A stretch of 64,000 nt of DNA from positions 62,001 to 126,000 of the forward strand of contig NZ_JARRAB010000004.1 in NCBI RefSeq assembly GCF_030376615.1. The letters are read 5' to 3'. Position numbers and translations under genes: made by a program. The DNA is from Pseudomonas sp. sp1636 (GTDB lineage: Bacteria; Pseudomonadota; Gammaproteobacteria; Pseudomonadales; Pseudomonadaceae). This document shows, piece after piece, positions 1 through 9,099 of the stretch. Each line of letters opens with the position of its first letter. The stretch's first letter is position 1. Below the pieces are notes generated by a model. That model was not told where the DNA came from and ran no database searches. It saw only the letters and a list, made by a program, of their open reading frames with translations.

Positions 1-2
1 TG

Positions 3-1385
3 CAGCAGCGCGCCAGCTTCATCTTCGGTCTGTTGTTGCAGCTGTTCGGCGGCCTGTCTTTCCTGGTCGCCAGCCCGCTGCTGTTCGCCTCGTTCGCCAG
101 CGAAGGCCTGCGTCCGCTGGCCCACGCCGGGTTCTGGACGCCCGCCGTGCTGGCCATTGCCGCCTTGATCGGTGCCTGGCGACTGCAGCAGGTGGCGCGC
201 CGTGAGCAGGCCGCCACGCTGTCTGCCCGGAGCCTGCAGCGCTTGTCGCAACTGTTGCTGGTGTGGGGCGGCGGCTGGTGGGTGCTGACCCTGAGTGGCG
301 AAATTGTCCGGTTCGCCGCGGCCGAGGTGCAGGCGTCGCTGTTGTTGCTCGGCGCGGCCCTGAGTGTGGCGCTGTGGTTGTTGCTTGCCGCGCGCCTGCA
401 GTGGCGGGCGCTGGCGCTGCTATGCACGCTGCTGATTCCCGCGGCCGCGCTAATCCTGCTGTCTGCCTGGCACCTCGAGTATCACCCGTTGGCGAACTTC
501 GGTTGGCTCGGCTGGGGCGCCCTGTTCGCCGTGCACCTACTGGCGCTGCGGCGCCTGAGCGGCCTGCTGCCGGCCGGGGTGTTGAGTGCCGCCCATGTGC
601 TGGGCTGTTGGCTGCTTCTCGGGGTCTTGGCCCTTGAGCTGCGCTACCTGCTCTATCTGCTGGCGGAGCACTACAACGCCTGGCGTTGGCTGGGTTGGGC
701 GTTGCTGCCAAGCCTGTATCTGCTGCTGATGGCGGCACCCCGTCAGTGGCCGTGGCCGATAGCGGCGTATGCGCGCGAATACCGTCTGTTGGCGGCGGCG
801 CCGCTGGCGCTGCTGATGCTGGCCTGGTTCTGGCTGGCCAATATCGCCAGCGATGGCGGTGCCGAGCCGTTGCCTTATCTGCCCTTGCTCAATCCGCTGG
901 AGCTGGGCTTGCTGATTGCCCTGTTCGCGGTGTTCCACTGGCTGCGCGGTGCCTTGGCGCAACTCGGCCTGGCGAGTATGGCGCGGGGCCAACTGGCCCA
1001 GTTGCTGGCGGGCGTTTCGCTGTTTGCCCTGCTCACGGCGGCGGTGCTGCGCGCGGCCCACCATTGGGGCGATGTGCCTTACCGGTTGCCGGGGTTGCTC
1101 GAATCGATGCGGGTGCAGGCGGGGTTGTCCATCGTCTGGACGCTGATCGCCCTGGCGCTGATGATCGGCGGCCACCTGCGTGCGCGGCGCGAGCTGTGGC
1201 TGGTCGGTGCGAGCCTGATCGGCGTGGTGGTGGCCAAGTTGTTCTTCGTCGAACTGGGCAATCAGGGCGGGCTGGAGCGCATCGTCTCCTTTATCGGGGT
1301 GGGCGTGTTGTTGTTGATCGTCGGTTATTTCGCGCCGCTGCCGCCCCGGCAGTCGGTGCCTGAAGCGGAGCAGGTGCAGCTATGA
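3..1385 (+). CDS. DUF2339 domain-containing membrane protein, C-terminal part
   Basis: The frame is open from the left edge, so only the last 460 or so residues are present and the start lies outside the window. The protein is almost entirely alternating hydrophobic stretches, at least a dozen predicted membrane segments rich in Leu, Ala and Trp with short loops, as in the large DUF2339 inner-membrane proteins. The cytosolic tail is short and polar. The stop overlaps the ATG of the next gene (ATGA), so the two are co-transcribed and probably translationally coupled. DUF2339 followed by DUF3999 is a recurrent pair in Pseudomonas. Function is not established. Confidence 0.8.
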   Translation, partial: QQRASFIFGLLLQLFGGLSFLVASPLLFASFASEGLRPLAHAGFWTPAVLAIAALIGAWRLQQVARREQAATLSARSLQRLSQLLLVWGGGWWVLTLSGEIVRFAAAEVQASLLLLGAALSVALWLLLAARLQWRALALLCTLLIPAAALILLSAWHLEYHPLANFGWLGWGALFAVHLLALRRLSGLLPAGVLSAAHVLGCWLLLGVLALELRYLLYLLAEHYNAWRWLGWALLPSLYLLLMAAPRQWPWPIAAYAREYRLLAAAPLALLMLAWFWLANIASDGGAEPLPYLPLLNPLELGLLIALFAVFHWLRGALAQLGLASMARGQLAQLLAGVSLFALLTAAVLRAAHHWGDVPYRLPGLLESMRVQAGLSIVWTLIALALMIGGHLRARRELWLVGASLIGVVVAKLFFVELGNQGGLERIVSFIGVGVLLLIVGYFAPLPPRQSVPEAEQVQL

Positions 1386-2743
1386 GTGGATTGATCGGTA
1401 TGCGCGGCTTGCTGCTGACGTTGCTGGCCTTGCTCGCCCCTCTGGCGCTGGGTCAGGAAAACGCCAGCGACTATGCCCTCAAGGTGCCGCTGAGCCTGAG
1501 CGGCGAGGGCCCCTGGTACCGCCTGGAACTGCCGATGGCCGCGCATCTGGCCGCGCGTTACGCCGACCTGCGCGACCTGCGGGTGTTCAACGGCGAAGGC
1601 GAGGCCCTGGCTTATGCCCTGACCCTGGGCAGTGCCCGGCAGAGTGAGACGAAGGACACGGCGGTGAAGTGGTTCCCCTTGCGCGGCCCGTTGAGTGCCG
1701 AACAGGCCCCGAACGTGCGTGTGCAGCGCAGCAGCAGTGGCACCCTGGTCGAGGTGCTGGGGGAGGCGGCAGCGGATGCCCAGGCAGAGGTGCTGCGCGG
1801 CTGGTTGCTCGATACCAGCGGCATCGAGGCGCCATTGCACCGGTTGATTCTCGATTGGAGCTCCGGGGACGAAGGCTTTCAGCGCTTTTCCATCGAGGCC
1901 AGCGACGACCTGCAGCAGTGGCGCGCCTGGGGCGATGGGCAGATTGCCCGGCTGTCGTTTGCCGATGAGCGTATCGAGCAGCGCGAAATCCGCCTGCCGG
2001 GCCAGTCCGCCCGTTACCTGCGCCTGCTCTGGAGCAGCCCTCGGCAGGCTCCGCAGCTGTTGTCCGCGCGGCTGCTGAGTGCCCGCAGCGACATGCTGGC
2101 GGCGCCCCTGACCTGGTCGGCCGCGTTGTCGCCGAGCAGTGCCAAGGCCGGGGAGTACAGCTGGAACCTGCCCCTGGCCTTGCCGTTGCAGCGCTTGCGG
2201 GTCGAGCTGGGGCAGGCCAATACCCTGGCGCCGGTAAGCGTCGCGGGCCGGCGTGAAGGCCGGGTACAGTGGCAGCCGCTGGCGCGCGGTCTGCTCTATC
2301 GCCTGCCGCAGGATGGCAAAGAGGTCGTGCAGGATGAGTTGGAACTGCAGGGTGCGCCGGTGCAGCAGCTGCGTGTGCAGGTGGATGAACGTGGCGGCGG
2401 CCTGGGCGGCGACGCACCGACCATCAGGGTCGGCATCCGCGCGACCCAGGTGGTCTTTCTCACCCGCGGCACGCCGCCCTATGTGCTGGCTATCGGCAGC
2501 CCAGGCGGCAAGTCGGCCAATCTGCCGCTGAGCACCTTGATTCCGGGCTATGACGACCAGCGCTTGGCCACGCTGGGGCTGGCGACTGCGGTTGAGCCGA
2601 AACAGGTCGAAGCGGCGGCAAGCGCCGAGCCGGCGGGTTGGGACTGGAAGCGCCTGGCGCTATGGGGCGTTTTGTTCGCCGGGGTCGGCCTGCTGGTGCT
2701 GATGGCCCTGAGTCTGCTGCGGACCAGGCCCGCCGCGCCCTGA
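1382..2743 (+). CDS. DUF3999 domain-containing protein
   Basis: A 453-residue protein with an N-terminal signal peptide (hydrophobic residues about 7-22, then an Ala/Leu-Gly site), a long mostly beta-type periplasmic domain, and one transmembrane helix near residues 428-446 followed by a basic tail. This matches DUF3999 proteins: a periplasmic domain anchored by a C-terminal helix. It overlaps the upstream DUF2339 gene by 4 bases. A partnership between the two at the inner membrane is inferred from the conserved pairing. A strong terminator follows the stop codon. The biochemical role is unknown. Confidence 0.8.
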   Translation: MSGLIGMRGLLLTLLALLAPLALGQENASDYALKVPLSLSGEGPWYRLELPMAAHLAARYADLRDLRVFNGEGEALAYALTLGSARQSETKDTAVKWFPLRGPLSAEQAPNVRVQRSSSGTLVEVLGEAAADAQAEVLRGWLLDTSGIEAPLHRLILDWSSGDEGFQRFSIEASDDLQQWRAWGDGQIARLSFADERIEQREIRLPGQSARYLRLLWSSPRQAPQLLSARLLSARSDMLAAPLTWSAALSPSSAKAGEYSWNLPLALPLQRLRVELGQANTLAPVSVAGRREGRVQWQPLARGLLYRLPQDGKEVVQDELELQGAPVQQLRVQVDERGGGLGGDAPTIRVGIRATQVVFLTRGTPPYVLAIGSPGGKSANLPLSTLIPGYDDQRLATLGLATAVEPKQVEAAASAEPAGWDWKRLALWGVLFAGVGLLVLMALSLLRTRPAAP

Positions 2744-2745
2744 GC

Positions 2746-2783
2746 CTAAAAGCCCCGTCAGCCCGGCTGGCGGGGGCTTTTAG
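2746..2783. terminator. Bidirectional intrinsic terminator
   Basis: An inverted repeat, CTAAAAGCCCCG against CGGGGGCTTTTAG with one bulged base, with A and T runs on the outside of both arms. It lies between the DUF3999 gene and the convergent YkgJ-family gene and can end transcription from either side. Confidence 0.85.
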
Positions 2784-2793
2784 CTGGCACTAT

Positions 2794-3195
2794 TCAGCTC
2801 AGCGCCTTCGGCTTGTACGCACAGTAGCCGGGCCGTGGGCCGACTTTCGGGTGGTTGCGGCAGGTGTCCGGGCGTTTGTCGTAGATGGTGCACAGGCGGC
2901 TCTTGCGATCCAGGTACAGGCAGTCGTTGTTGCTCATGCGGATCAGGGTGAAGATCCCCGACTTCTGGTTGAAACGCTCGACGATGCCCTCTTTTTGCAG
3001 GCGCTTGGCGATATTCTTCGGCGGATCGCCGCGCTCGAAATCGTCGACCACGCCGATGCGGATCAGGTCGCCGATGCGCACCTCGACCGGCAGCGTGCAG
3101 CAGCTGGAGATGCAGCTGTGGCACATGTCGCTGGTGTATTTGGCCCAGGTGTCCAGGCGGTCGAGTTCGGCGGCGGCGATCAGGTTGTTCTTCAT
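2794..3195 (-). CDS. YkgJ family cysteine cluster protein
   Basis: A 133-residue cytosolic protein. Cysteines are arranged as CHSCISSCC near residues 24-32, a CLY motif near residue 93, CTIYDKRPDTC around 102-112 and a last Cys near 125. This is the pattern of the CxxCxxxCC (YkgJ/UPF0153) family, thought to chelate zinc or an iron-sulfur cluster. I chose the ATG at 3195, which gives MKNNLIAAAELDR. The frame stays open a further 270 bases upstream, but that part is Pro/Arg-rich and looks like non-coding extension. Function unknown. Confidence 0.8.
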   Translation of the reverse strand: MKNNLIAAAELDRLDTWAKYTSDMCHSCISSCCTLPVEVRIGDLIRIGVVDDFERGDPPKNIAKRLQKEGIVERFNQKSGIFTLIRMSNNDCLYLDRKSRLCTIYDKRPDTCRNHPKVGPRPGYCAYKPKALS

Positions 3196-3454
3196 GGGGC
3201 TATGGGCGCGTGTTGGCTGGGCAGCGGGCGATGATAACGGCGTTGACGGATTTGTGAACCAACATCTGCCGGCTGGTCGGTTTTCTTGGCTAAAGCCGCT
3301 GCCGGGTTGCGACAGGTTGCCAGAGCCCGCGTAGGGGGCGGTGTCGGTCTGTCGCCGGCTTGGGGCGGATGGCAACCGACGGGCGGCGGCAGGAGGCGCC
3401 GGCGCCCGTAACCGGTTAAACTGCGCACGATTTCTTTCCTTCCCGGAGCCATCC

Positions 3455-4462
3455 ATGTCCCGCATTACCCTGAGCCGCTATCTGATCGAGCAGACCCGCA
3501 GCCATAACACCCCCGCCGATCTGCGCTTCCTTATCGAAGTGGTGGCGCGGGCTTGCAAGGCCATCAGCCATCAGGTTTCGAAGGGTGCCCTGGGCGGCGT
3601 ACTCGGCAGCATGGAAACCGAGAACGTGCAGGGCGAAGTGCAGAAGAAACTCGACGTGCTGTCCAACGAAATCCTCCTCGAGGCCAACGAGTGGGGCGGC
3701 CACCTGGCCGGCATGGCCTCGGAAGAAATGGACAAGGCTTACCAGATTCCCGGTCGCTACCCGAAAGGCGCTTACCTGCTGGTGTTCGACCCGCTGGATG
3801 GCTCGTCCAACATCGACGTCAACGTCTCGGTGGGCACCATCTTCTCGGTGCTGCGTTGCCCGGATCGCAACGGCGCCACGGGCGACCTGGGTGAAGAAGC
3901 CTTTCTTCAGCCTGGAACCCAGCAGGTTGCCGCCGGTTATGCGATCTATGGCCCGCAAACCATGCTGTTGCTGACCCTGGGCGAAGGCGTCAAGGGCTTC
4001 ACCCTGGATCGCGAGCTGGGCAGTTTCGTGCTGACCCACGACGACATCAAGGTGCCGGAAACCACCCAGGAGTTCGCCATCAACATGTCCAACCAGCGCC
4101 ACTGGGAAGCGCCGGTGCAGCGTTATGTGGGCGAGCTGCTGGCCGGCGAAAGCGGGCCGCTGGAAAAGAACTACAACATGCGCTGGATCGCCTCCATGGT
4201 GGCCGACGTGCACCGTATTCTCACCCGTGGCGGCCTGTTCATGTACCCGCGCGACAGTCGCGAGCCGGAGAAACCTGGCAAGTTGCGCCTGATGTACGAA
4301 GCCAATCCGATGTCCTTCATCATCGAGCAGGCGGGAGGCGCGGCGACCAATGGCACCCAGCGCATTCTCGATATCCAGCCGACTTCCCTGCATCAGCGGG
4401 TGGCGGTCTTCCTTGGCTCCAAGGAAGAAGTCGCGCGGGTGACCGCTTACCATCAGGAGTGA
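3455..4462 (+). CDS. fbp: Fructose-1,6-bisphosphatase class I
   Basis: 335 residues, the usual class I length. The enzyme hydrolyses fructose 1,6-bisphosphate to fructose 6-phosphate in gluconeogenesis, the only direction in which pseudomonads use this step since they lack phosphofructokinase. The metal- and phosphate-binding motif [10 protein letters not shown] lies at residues 112-121, and the later GGLFMYP substrate-loop motif is present. The start at 3455 follows a GGAG box 6 bases upstream. The frame extends upstream with no family similarity. The DUF924 gene begins 3 bases after the stop. Location and order match the Pseudomonas fbp region. Confidence 0.97.
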   Translation: MSRITLSRYLIEQTRSHNTPADLRFLIEVVARACKAISHQVSKGALGGVLGSMETENVQGEVQKKLDVLSNEILLEANEWGGHLAGMASEEMDKAYQIPGRYPKGAYLLVFDPLDGSSNIDVNVSVGTIFSVLRCPDRNGATGDLGEEAFLQPGTQQVAAGYAIYGPQTMLLLTLGEGVKGFTLDRELGSFVLTHDDIKVPETTQEFAINMSNQRHWEAPVQRYVGELLAGESGPLEKNYNMRWIASMVADVHRILTRGGLFMYPRDSREPEKPGKLRLMYEANPMSFIIEQAGGAATNGTQRILDIQPTSLHQRVAVFLGSKEEVARVTAYHQE

Positions 4463-4465
4463 GTC

Positions 4466-5068
4466 ATGAGCAAACCTTGGCAGCCGTTGTTCGACTGGTG
4501 GTTCGGTACCGGGACAGCCGCCGTCGAGGTGGCGGCGACGCGCTCTGCGCTGTGGTTCGGCAAGCAGGATAGCCAGGACGCCGAGGCACGTGAGCGCTTC
4601 GGCGGGCTGGTGGCGCAGGCGCTGGCCGGCGAACTGGATGGCTGGGCGGAGTCGGCGCACGGCTGGCTGGCGCTGATTTTGCTGCTCGACCAGTTGCCGC
4701 GGATGATCTTTCGCGACAGTCCGCAGGCGTTTGCCGGCGACGGCCGAGCCCGGCAATTGGTGCTCGGGGGGTTGGACGGGGAGCGGGAAGAGGCGCTGGC
4801 GCCGATCCAGCGGGTGTTCGTCTACCTGGTTCTGGAGCATGCCGAAGACCTGCTCCTGCAAGACGAAGCGGTGCGCCGCTTCACTCAGCTACTGTCCGTC
4901 GCGGCGCTTGCCGAGCGTGGATTGTTTGCCGATTACCTGGATTACGCCGAGCGGCATCGGCGGGTGATTGAGCGGTTTGCCCGCTTTCCCCATCGTAATG
5001 ACGTGTTGGGTCGATCTTCGACCCCGCAAGAATTGGCCTTCCTGCAGGAACCCGGGGCGCGTTTCTGA
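4466..5068 (+). CDS. DUF924 family protein
   Basis: A 200-residue predicted all-helical cytosolic protein with family features: an N-terminal FDWWFG-type segment, the LILLLDQLPRMIFRD motif (about residues 72-86) and a C-terminal HRNDVLGRSSTPQE-like stretch. DUF924 proteins resemble tetratricopeptide-like helical bundles, and no enzymatic role is firmly established. It starts 3 bases after fbp and is most likely co-transcribed with it. Confidence 0.85.
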   Translation: MSKPWQPLFDWWFGTGTAAVEVAATRSALWFGKQDSQDAEARERFGGLVAQALAGELDGWAESAHGWLALILLLDQLPRMIFRDSPQAFAGDGRARQLVLGGLDGEREEALAPIQRVFVYLVLEHAEDLLLQDEAVRRFTQLLSVAALAERGLFADYLDYAERHRRVIERFARFPHRNDVLGRSSTPQELAFLQEPGARF

Positions 5069-5138
5069 CGTCCTATCGCACGGCTGCTGCGGCACTGTGC
5101 CAAGCTTGCCCGCCCTTTGCCATTCTGGAGCCTGCGCC

Positions 5139-5393
5139 ATGTCGTTGCGCTATTTCGCCGTGCTGTTGTGTTGTCTGTTGCTGGCTGCCTGCAGCAAGGT
5201 CAATCAGGACAATTATTCCAGGCTCAAAGCCGGGATGAGCAAGCCGGAGGTCGAGCAGTTGCTCGGCGCGCCCAGCGAGTGCACGGGCGTCTTGGGCCTC
5301 AGCAGTTGCACCTGGGGCGACGAGCAGAGTTTCATCAGCGTGCAGTACGCCGGCGACAAGGTGCTGATGTTCTCGGGCAAGGGGCTGAAATAA
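5139..5393 (+). CDS. Small SmpA/OmlA-like lipoprotein (DUF3862-type)
   Basis: An 84-residue lipoprotein. Residues 1-18 form a signal peptide ending in the lipobox LAAC (Cys18). The mature part carries YSRLKAGMSKPEVEQLLG, the helical motif shared by SmpA/BamE-like and DUF3862 proteins, then two Cys (SECTGVLGLSSC) that could form a disulfide. The start is the ATG at 5139 with CTGGAG 8 bases upstream. The frame is open further upstream but overlaps the DUF924 gene and lacks a signal sequence. Likely outer-membrane attached; specific role unknown. Confidence 0.75.
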   Translation: MSLRYFAVLLCCLLLAACSKVNQDNYSRLKAGMSKPEVEQLLGAPSECTGVLGLSSCTWGDEQSFISVQYAGDKVLMFSGKGLK

Positions 5394-5472
5394 GGCGCCG
5401 CGCCTATGTGTGGGGTTGTCAGCCATCGCCTTGCAGGTTTTGTAGCCTGGATAAGTCGCGGTACGCGGCGCA

Positions 5473-5494
5473 ATCCGGGATAGCGATCCCGGAT
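5473..5494. repeat. Hairpin repeat ATCCGGGAT/ATCCCGGAT inside a repetitive intergenic element
   Basis: Perfect 9-bp inverted repeat with a 4-base loop between the lipoprotein gene and the convergent hutF. It sits in a longer stretch (about 5441-5515) beginning TGTAGCCTGGATAAG, with GCGCAATCC before the hairpin. A related stretch (CTGGATAAG ... GCGCAATCC) recurs near 51926-51946, so this is probably a REP-type repeat that also acts as a bidirectional transcription barrier. Confidence 0.55.
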
Positions 5495-5522
5495 CAACGC
5501 CGCTGCAGCGTGGCCGATGCGG

Positions 5523-6887
5523 TTAACCCAGCAGCTCGCGCAGCACCCCGGCGAAGGCGCGGGCGGTTGCCGCTTCGCCGGGGTGCTGGCCGTTGCGAAC
5601 CACCCAGCGGCCGCCGACCATGACATCGCGGATCTGTCGCGCGCTGCCGGCGAACAGCCAGCGACCGAGCAGGGCATCGTCGCTGGCCGTGGCGATATAG
5701 GGGTCATCGCCATCCAGTACCAGCCAGTCGGCGCGCTTGCCGACGGCCAGTTCGCCCACCGGCTGGCCGAGCGCCTGGGCGCCGCCGGCCAGGGCCGCGT
5801 CGTACAGGCTACGGCCGATCAGCGGCTGGTCGCTGCGGTACAGGCGGTTGCGCCGCTGGTCGCGCAGGCGTTGGCCGTACTCCAGCCAGCGCAGCTCTTC
5901 GCTCATGCTGACCGAGACATGGCTGTCCGAACCGATGCCCAGGCGACCGCCCTGGGCGAGAAAGTCCACCGCCGGAAAGATACCGTCGCCGAGGTTGGCC
6001 TCGGTGCTCGGGCAGAGTCCGGCCACGGCGCCGCTGCGCGCCATCAGGCTGACTTCGTCGGCCTGCGCATGGGTGGCGTGCACCAGGCACCAGCGTTGAT
6101 CCACCGGCGCGTTCTCGTACAGCCATTGCAGGGGGCGGCGGCCACTCCAGGCCAGGCAGTCGTCGACCTCCTTCTGCTGCTCGGCGATATGGATATGGAT
6201 CGGACTGTCGCTGGTGTGCGCCGCCAGCACCGTCTCGATCTGTTCCGGGGTTACCGCGCGCAACGAATGGAAACACAGGCCCAGGCGCTGCGCCGGACGC
6301 TGTTCGAGCAGGGGCTGCAGGCGCTGGTGCAGGGCCAGGTAGCTGTCGCTGCTGTGGATAAAGCGCCGCTGCCCGGCATTCGCCGGTTGCCCGCCGAACC
6401 CCGAGTGGCTGTAGAGCACCGGTAGCAGGGTCAGGCCGATGCCGGCATCCAGGGCGGCCTGGCTGATGCGCAGGGCCAGCTCGGCCGGGTCGGCATAGGC
6501 CTGGCCCTGCGGGTCATGGTGCACGTAATGGAACTCGGCCACCGAGGTGTAGCCGGCCTTGAGCATCTCGATATACAGCTGGCGGGCGATCACCTCGACC
6601 TGTTCGGGGCTGAGCTGGCCGACCAGGCGGTACATCAGTTCGCGCCAGGTCCAGAAGCTGTCGTTGGGGTTGCCAGCCACTTCGGCGAGGCCCGCCATGG
6701 CGCGCTGGAAGGCGTGCGAGTGCAAGTTGGGCATGCCCGGCAGCAGCGGGCCGCACAGGCGTTCGGCACCCGCGGCCGAGGCGCCGACGCTGATGCTTTG
6801 CAGGATGCCGGAGGCGCAGACCTCTAGGCGGACGTTCTGTGCCCAGCCTTGGGCGAGCAGGGCGCGGGGGGCGAAGAATGCAGGCAT
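5523..6887 (-). CDS. hutF: Formimidoylglutamate deiminase HutF
   Basis: 454 residues. Converts N-formimino-L-glutamate to N-formyl-L-glutamate and ammonia, the fourth step of the five-step histidine pathway of pseudomonads, which hutG then completes. An amidohydrolase-superfamily metalloenzyme: MPNLHSHAFQRAM carries the metal-binding HxH, an FHSLRAVTP segment and a later HIAEQQKEVDDC strand follow, and LGIGSDSHVS supplies the catalytic Asp. The start at 6887 (MPAFFAPRALLAQG) is preferred because the upstream extension runs through the HutC operator. Transcribed divergently from hutC with the operator between them. Confidence 0.95.
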   Translation of the reverse strand: MPAFFAPRALLAQGWAQNVRLEVCASGILQSISVGASAAGAERLCGPLLPGMPNLHSHAFQRAMAGLAEVAGNPNDSFWTWRELMYRLVGQLSPEQVEVIARQLYIEMLKAGYTSVAEFHYVHHDPQGQAYADPAELALRISQAALDAGIGLTLLPVLYSHSGFGGQPANAGQRRFIHSSDSYLALHQRLQPLLEQRPAQRLGLCFHSLRAVTPEQIETVLAAHTSDSPIHIHIAEQQKEVDDCLAWSGRRPLQWLYENAPVDQRWCLVHATHAQADEVSLMARSGAVAGLCPSTEANLGDGIFPAVDFLAQGGRLGIGSDSHVSVSMSEELRWLEYGQRLRDQRRNRLYRSDQPLIGRSLYDAALAGGAQALGQPVGELAVGKRADWLVLDGDDPYIATASDDALLGRWLFAGSARQIRDVMVGGRWVVRNGQHPGEAATARAFAGVLRELLG

Positions 6888-6915
6888 AATGCTAGTCCAC
6901 TTGCTGGTATTTATT

Positions 6916-6925
6916 TGTATATACA
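6916..6925. promoter_or_regulatory. Candidate HutC operator (hutF/hutC divergent promoter)
   Basis: The perfect palindrome TGTATATACA, whose core GTATATAC fits GT-N-TA-N-AC, the operator pattern described for HutC-subfamily GntR regulators. A second half-overlapping ATAC run follows to 6931. It lies in the 93-bp gap between hutF and hutC, so HutC could repress both directions. The same decamer recurs upstream of hutU. Confidence 0.75.
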
Positions 6926-6980
6926 TATACAGGTGTTTGCGTCGAGGGTAAACTACCGATCAGGCGACAAGGAGAGATGC

Positions 6981-7733
6981 ATGGTAAAAACATTGTCGAA
7001 GCCGTCCGCTCTTGCCGGTCAGCTCAGTGAAGCACCGGCACCGCTGTATGCCCAGGTCAAGCAGATGATCGTCCAGCAGATCCACAGCGGCGCTTGGCCG
7101 GCGCACCACCGGGTGCCCTCGGAAAGCGAGCTGGTGGAGCAGCTGGGTTTCAGTCGCATGACCATCAACCGCGCCTTGCGCGAGTTGACCAATGACGGCC
7201 TGCTGCTGCGCATGCAAGGCGTGGGCACCTTCGTCGCCGAGCCCAAGGGGCGTTCGGCCTTGTTCGCGGTGAACAACATCGCCGACGAGATTGCCGCGCG
7301 CGGCCATCGTCACCACAGCAAGCTGATTCGCCTGGGCGAGGAGCTGGCCAGCCCGGAGCGGGCCATGGCGCTGGATCTGCGCGAAGGCCAGCGGGTATTC
7401 CACTCGCTGATCGTGCACTACGAGAACGATGTGCCGGTGCAGCTGGAGGATCGCTACGTCAATGCGGCCGTGGCGCCGGATTACCTCAAGCAGGATTTCA
7501 CCCAGCTCACGCCCTACGCCTACCTGTCGCGCGTCGCGCCGCTGAGCGAGGGCGAGCACGTGGTCGAGGCGATTCTCGCCGAGGCCGAGGAGTGCCGGCT
7601 GTTGCAGATCGAGCGCGGCGAACCCTGCCTGTTGATTCGCCGGCGCACCTGGTCCGGTTCCCAGGCCGTAACCTCGGCGCGCCTGCTGCATCCGGGCTCG
7701 CGCCATCGCCTGGAGGGGCGTTTCAGTTCATGA
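6981..7733 (+). CDS. hutC: Histidine utilisation repressor HutC (GntR family)
   Basis: 250 residues. The N-terminal winged helix of the GntR/HutC type (about residues 22-90: PLYAQVKQMIV ... VPSESELVEQLGFSRMTINR ... GVGTFVAEPKGRS) is followed by a UTRA ligand-binding domain (about 110-245). HutC represses hut genes and is released by urocanate. The start at 6981 has AAGGAGAG upstream. The longer frame reads through the operator region. Its stop overlaps the hutD start (ATGA). Autoregulation is suggested by the operator immediately upstream. Confidence 0.95.
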   Translation: MVKTLSKPSALAGQLSEAPAPLYAQVKQMIVQQIHSGAWPAHHRVPSESELVEQLGFSRMTINRALRELTNDGLLLRMQGVGTFVAEPKGRSALFAVNNIADEIAARGHRHHSKLIRLGEELASPERAMALDLREGQRVFHSLIVHYENDVPVQLEDRYVNAAVAPDYLKQDFTQLTPYAYLSRVAPLSEGEHVVEAILAEAEECRLLQIERGEPCLLIRRRTWSGSQAVTSARLLHPGSRHRLEGRFSS

Positions 7734-8320
7734 GCCAGATTCATCTCCATCGAGCCGCCGACTATCCGCGCATGCCCTGGAAGAACGGCGGCGGCAGTAC
7801 CCTGGAAATCGCCCGCGACCAGGGCGAAGGCCTGGAGGGGTTCGGTTGGCGCCTGTCGCTCGCCGATATCGGCGAGTCGGGCGGCTTTTCCGCCTTTGCC
7901 GGCTACCAGCGCATCATCACCGTGCTGGAAGGCGCGGGCATGCAGTTGCAGGTGGACGGCGTGCCGTCGCGGCCGCTGTTGCCGTTCGATCCCTTTGCCT
8001 TCAGTGGCGACAGCCGGGTGCAGTGCCAGTTGCTGGCCGGCGCCATCCGCGACTTCAACCTGATCTATGCGCCGCAGCGCTACCGCGTGCGCTTGCAGTG
8101 GTTGGCGTTGGCGCGGTCGCAGCGCCTGTTCAGCTCGGCCAGCACGCTGCTGTTGTTCGGTGCGGTCGATGCGCTGCAGGTGACGGTCGATGACGCCGAC
8201 TGCGCGCTGCTGGGGCGCTACGACTGTCTGCAGATCGAGCGCGCCATCGGCCTGGTCGAGTTGCAATTGGCGGCGGATACGCCGGGGGCGTGCTGCCTGA
8301 TCGAATTGATCGCGCTTTAG
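7730..8320 (+). CDS. hutD: HutD family protein
   Basis: A 196-residue cupin-fold protein with the HutD/Ves signature: PWKNGGGSTLEIA near residues 17-29, FGWRLSLADIGESGGFSAF and the LEGAGMQL strand. Studies of Pseudomonas HutD suggest it tunes hut expression, perhaps by binding formylglutamate; this is known of the family, not shown here. It overlaps hutC by 4 bases, so the two form one transcript, and a hairpin follows the stop. Confidence 0.9.
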   Translation: MSQIHLHRAADYPRMPWKNGGGSTLEIARDQGEGLEGFGWRLSLADIGESGGFSAFAGYQRIITVLEGAGMQLQVDGVPSRPLLPFDPFAFSGDSRVQCQLLAGAIRDFNLIYAPQRYRVRLQWLALARSQRLFSSASTLLLFGAVDALQVTVDDADCALLGRYDCLQIERAIGLVELQLAADTPGACCLIELIAL

Positions 8321-8334
8321 CGCCTCGCGGGAGT

Positions 8335-8356
8335 GGGAGCCCCCGGCGGGGCTCCC
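8335..8356. terminator. Hairpin between hutD and the convergent ABC-transporter operon
   Basis: GGGAGCCCC and GGGGCTCCC form a 9-bp stem with a short loop between two convergent genes. No T tract follows, so it is a probable but weak bidirectional terminator. Confidence 0.6.
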
Positions 8357-8364
8357 GCTAGGGC

Positions 8365-9099
8365 TTACAGCACCTGGCGCAGGAAGGCCTGGGCGCGCGG
8401 ATCCTGGGGTTGCTGGAAGAATTGCGCGGGGGCGGCATCCTCCAGCAGCTTGCCGTGGTCGAAGAACAGCACGCGGTCGGCCACTTCGCGGGCGAAGCCC
8501 ATCTCGTGGGTCACGCAGACCATGGTCATGCCTTCCAGGGCCAGGGTCTTCATCACGTCCAGCACCTCGCCGACCATCTCCGGGTCGAGCGCCGAGGTGG
8601 GCTCGTCGAACAGCATCACCTTGGGCTCCATGCACAGTGCGCGGGCGATGGCCACCCGCTGTTGCTGGCCGCCAGACAGGTGCGAGGGGTACTCGTTGGC
8701 CTTCTGCGCGATGCCGACCTTGTCCAGCAGGGCACGGGCCTTGTCCTCGCACTCGCGCTTGCTGCGCTTGCGCACCACCTTCTGCGCCAGACAGAGGTTC
8801 TCCAGCACGGTCATGTGCGGGAACAGGTTGAAGTGCTGGAACACCATGCCGACCTCGCGGCGGTAGGCGTTGACGTCGGTTCTGGCGTCGGCCAGGTCGA
8901 CGCCGTCGATGCTCACCGAGCCGGAGTCCAGGGTTTCCAGGCCGTTCAGGCAGCGCAGGAAGGTCGACTTGCCGGAGCCGGACGGGCCCAGCACCACCAG
9001 CACTTCGCCCTTGGCGACCTCGGTGTCGACGTTGTCCACCGCGCGCACCAGCTGGCCGCGGGCGTTGAAGGTTTTAACCAGTTCTCGGACTTTAATCAC
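8365..9099 (-). CDS. Polar amino acid ABC transporter, ATP-binding protein (hut locus)
   Basis: 244 residues, the standard size of GlnQ/HisP-type ATPases. Walker A is GPSGSGKS (about 38-45), the signature is LSGGQQQR, Walker B is [12 protein letters not shown] and the H-loop is CVTHEMGF. It powers import by the permease and binding protein encoded just upstream (8-bp overlap with the permease gene). Position inside the hut cluster and a HutC-like operator ahead of the binding-protein gene make histidine or urocanate the likely substrate. That is an inference; sequence alone does not fix specificity. Confidence 0.9.
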   Translation of the reverse strand: MIKVRELVKTFNARGQLVRAVDNVDTEVAKGEVLVVLGPSGSGKSTFLRCLNGLETLDSGSVSIDGVDLADARTDVNAYRREVGMVFQHFNLFPHMTVLENLCLAQKVVRKRSKRECEDKARALLDKVGIAQKANEYPSHLSGGQQQRVAIARALCMEPKVMLFDEPTSALDPEMVGEVLDVMKTLALEGMTMVCVTHEMGFAREVADRVLFFDHGKLLEDAAPAQFFQQPQDPRAQAFLRQVL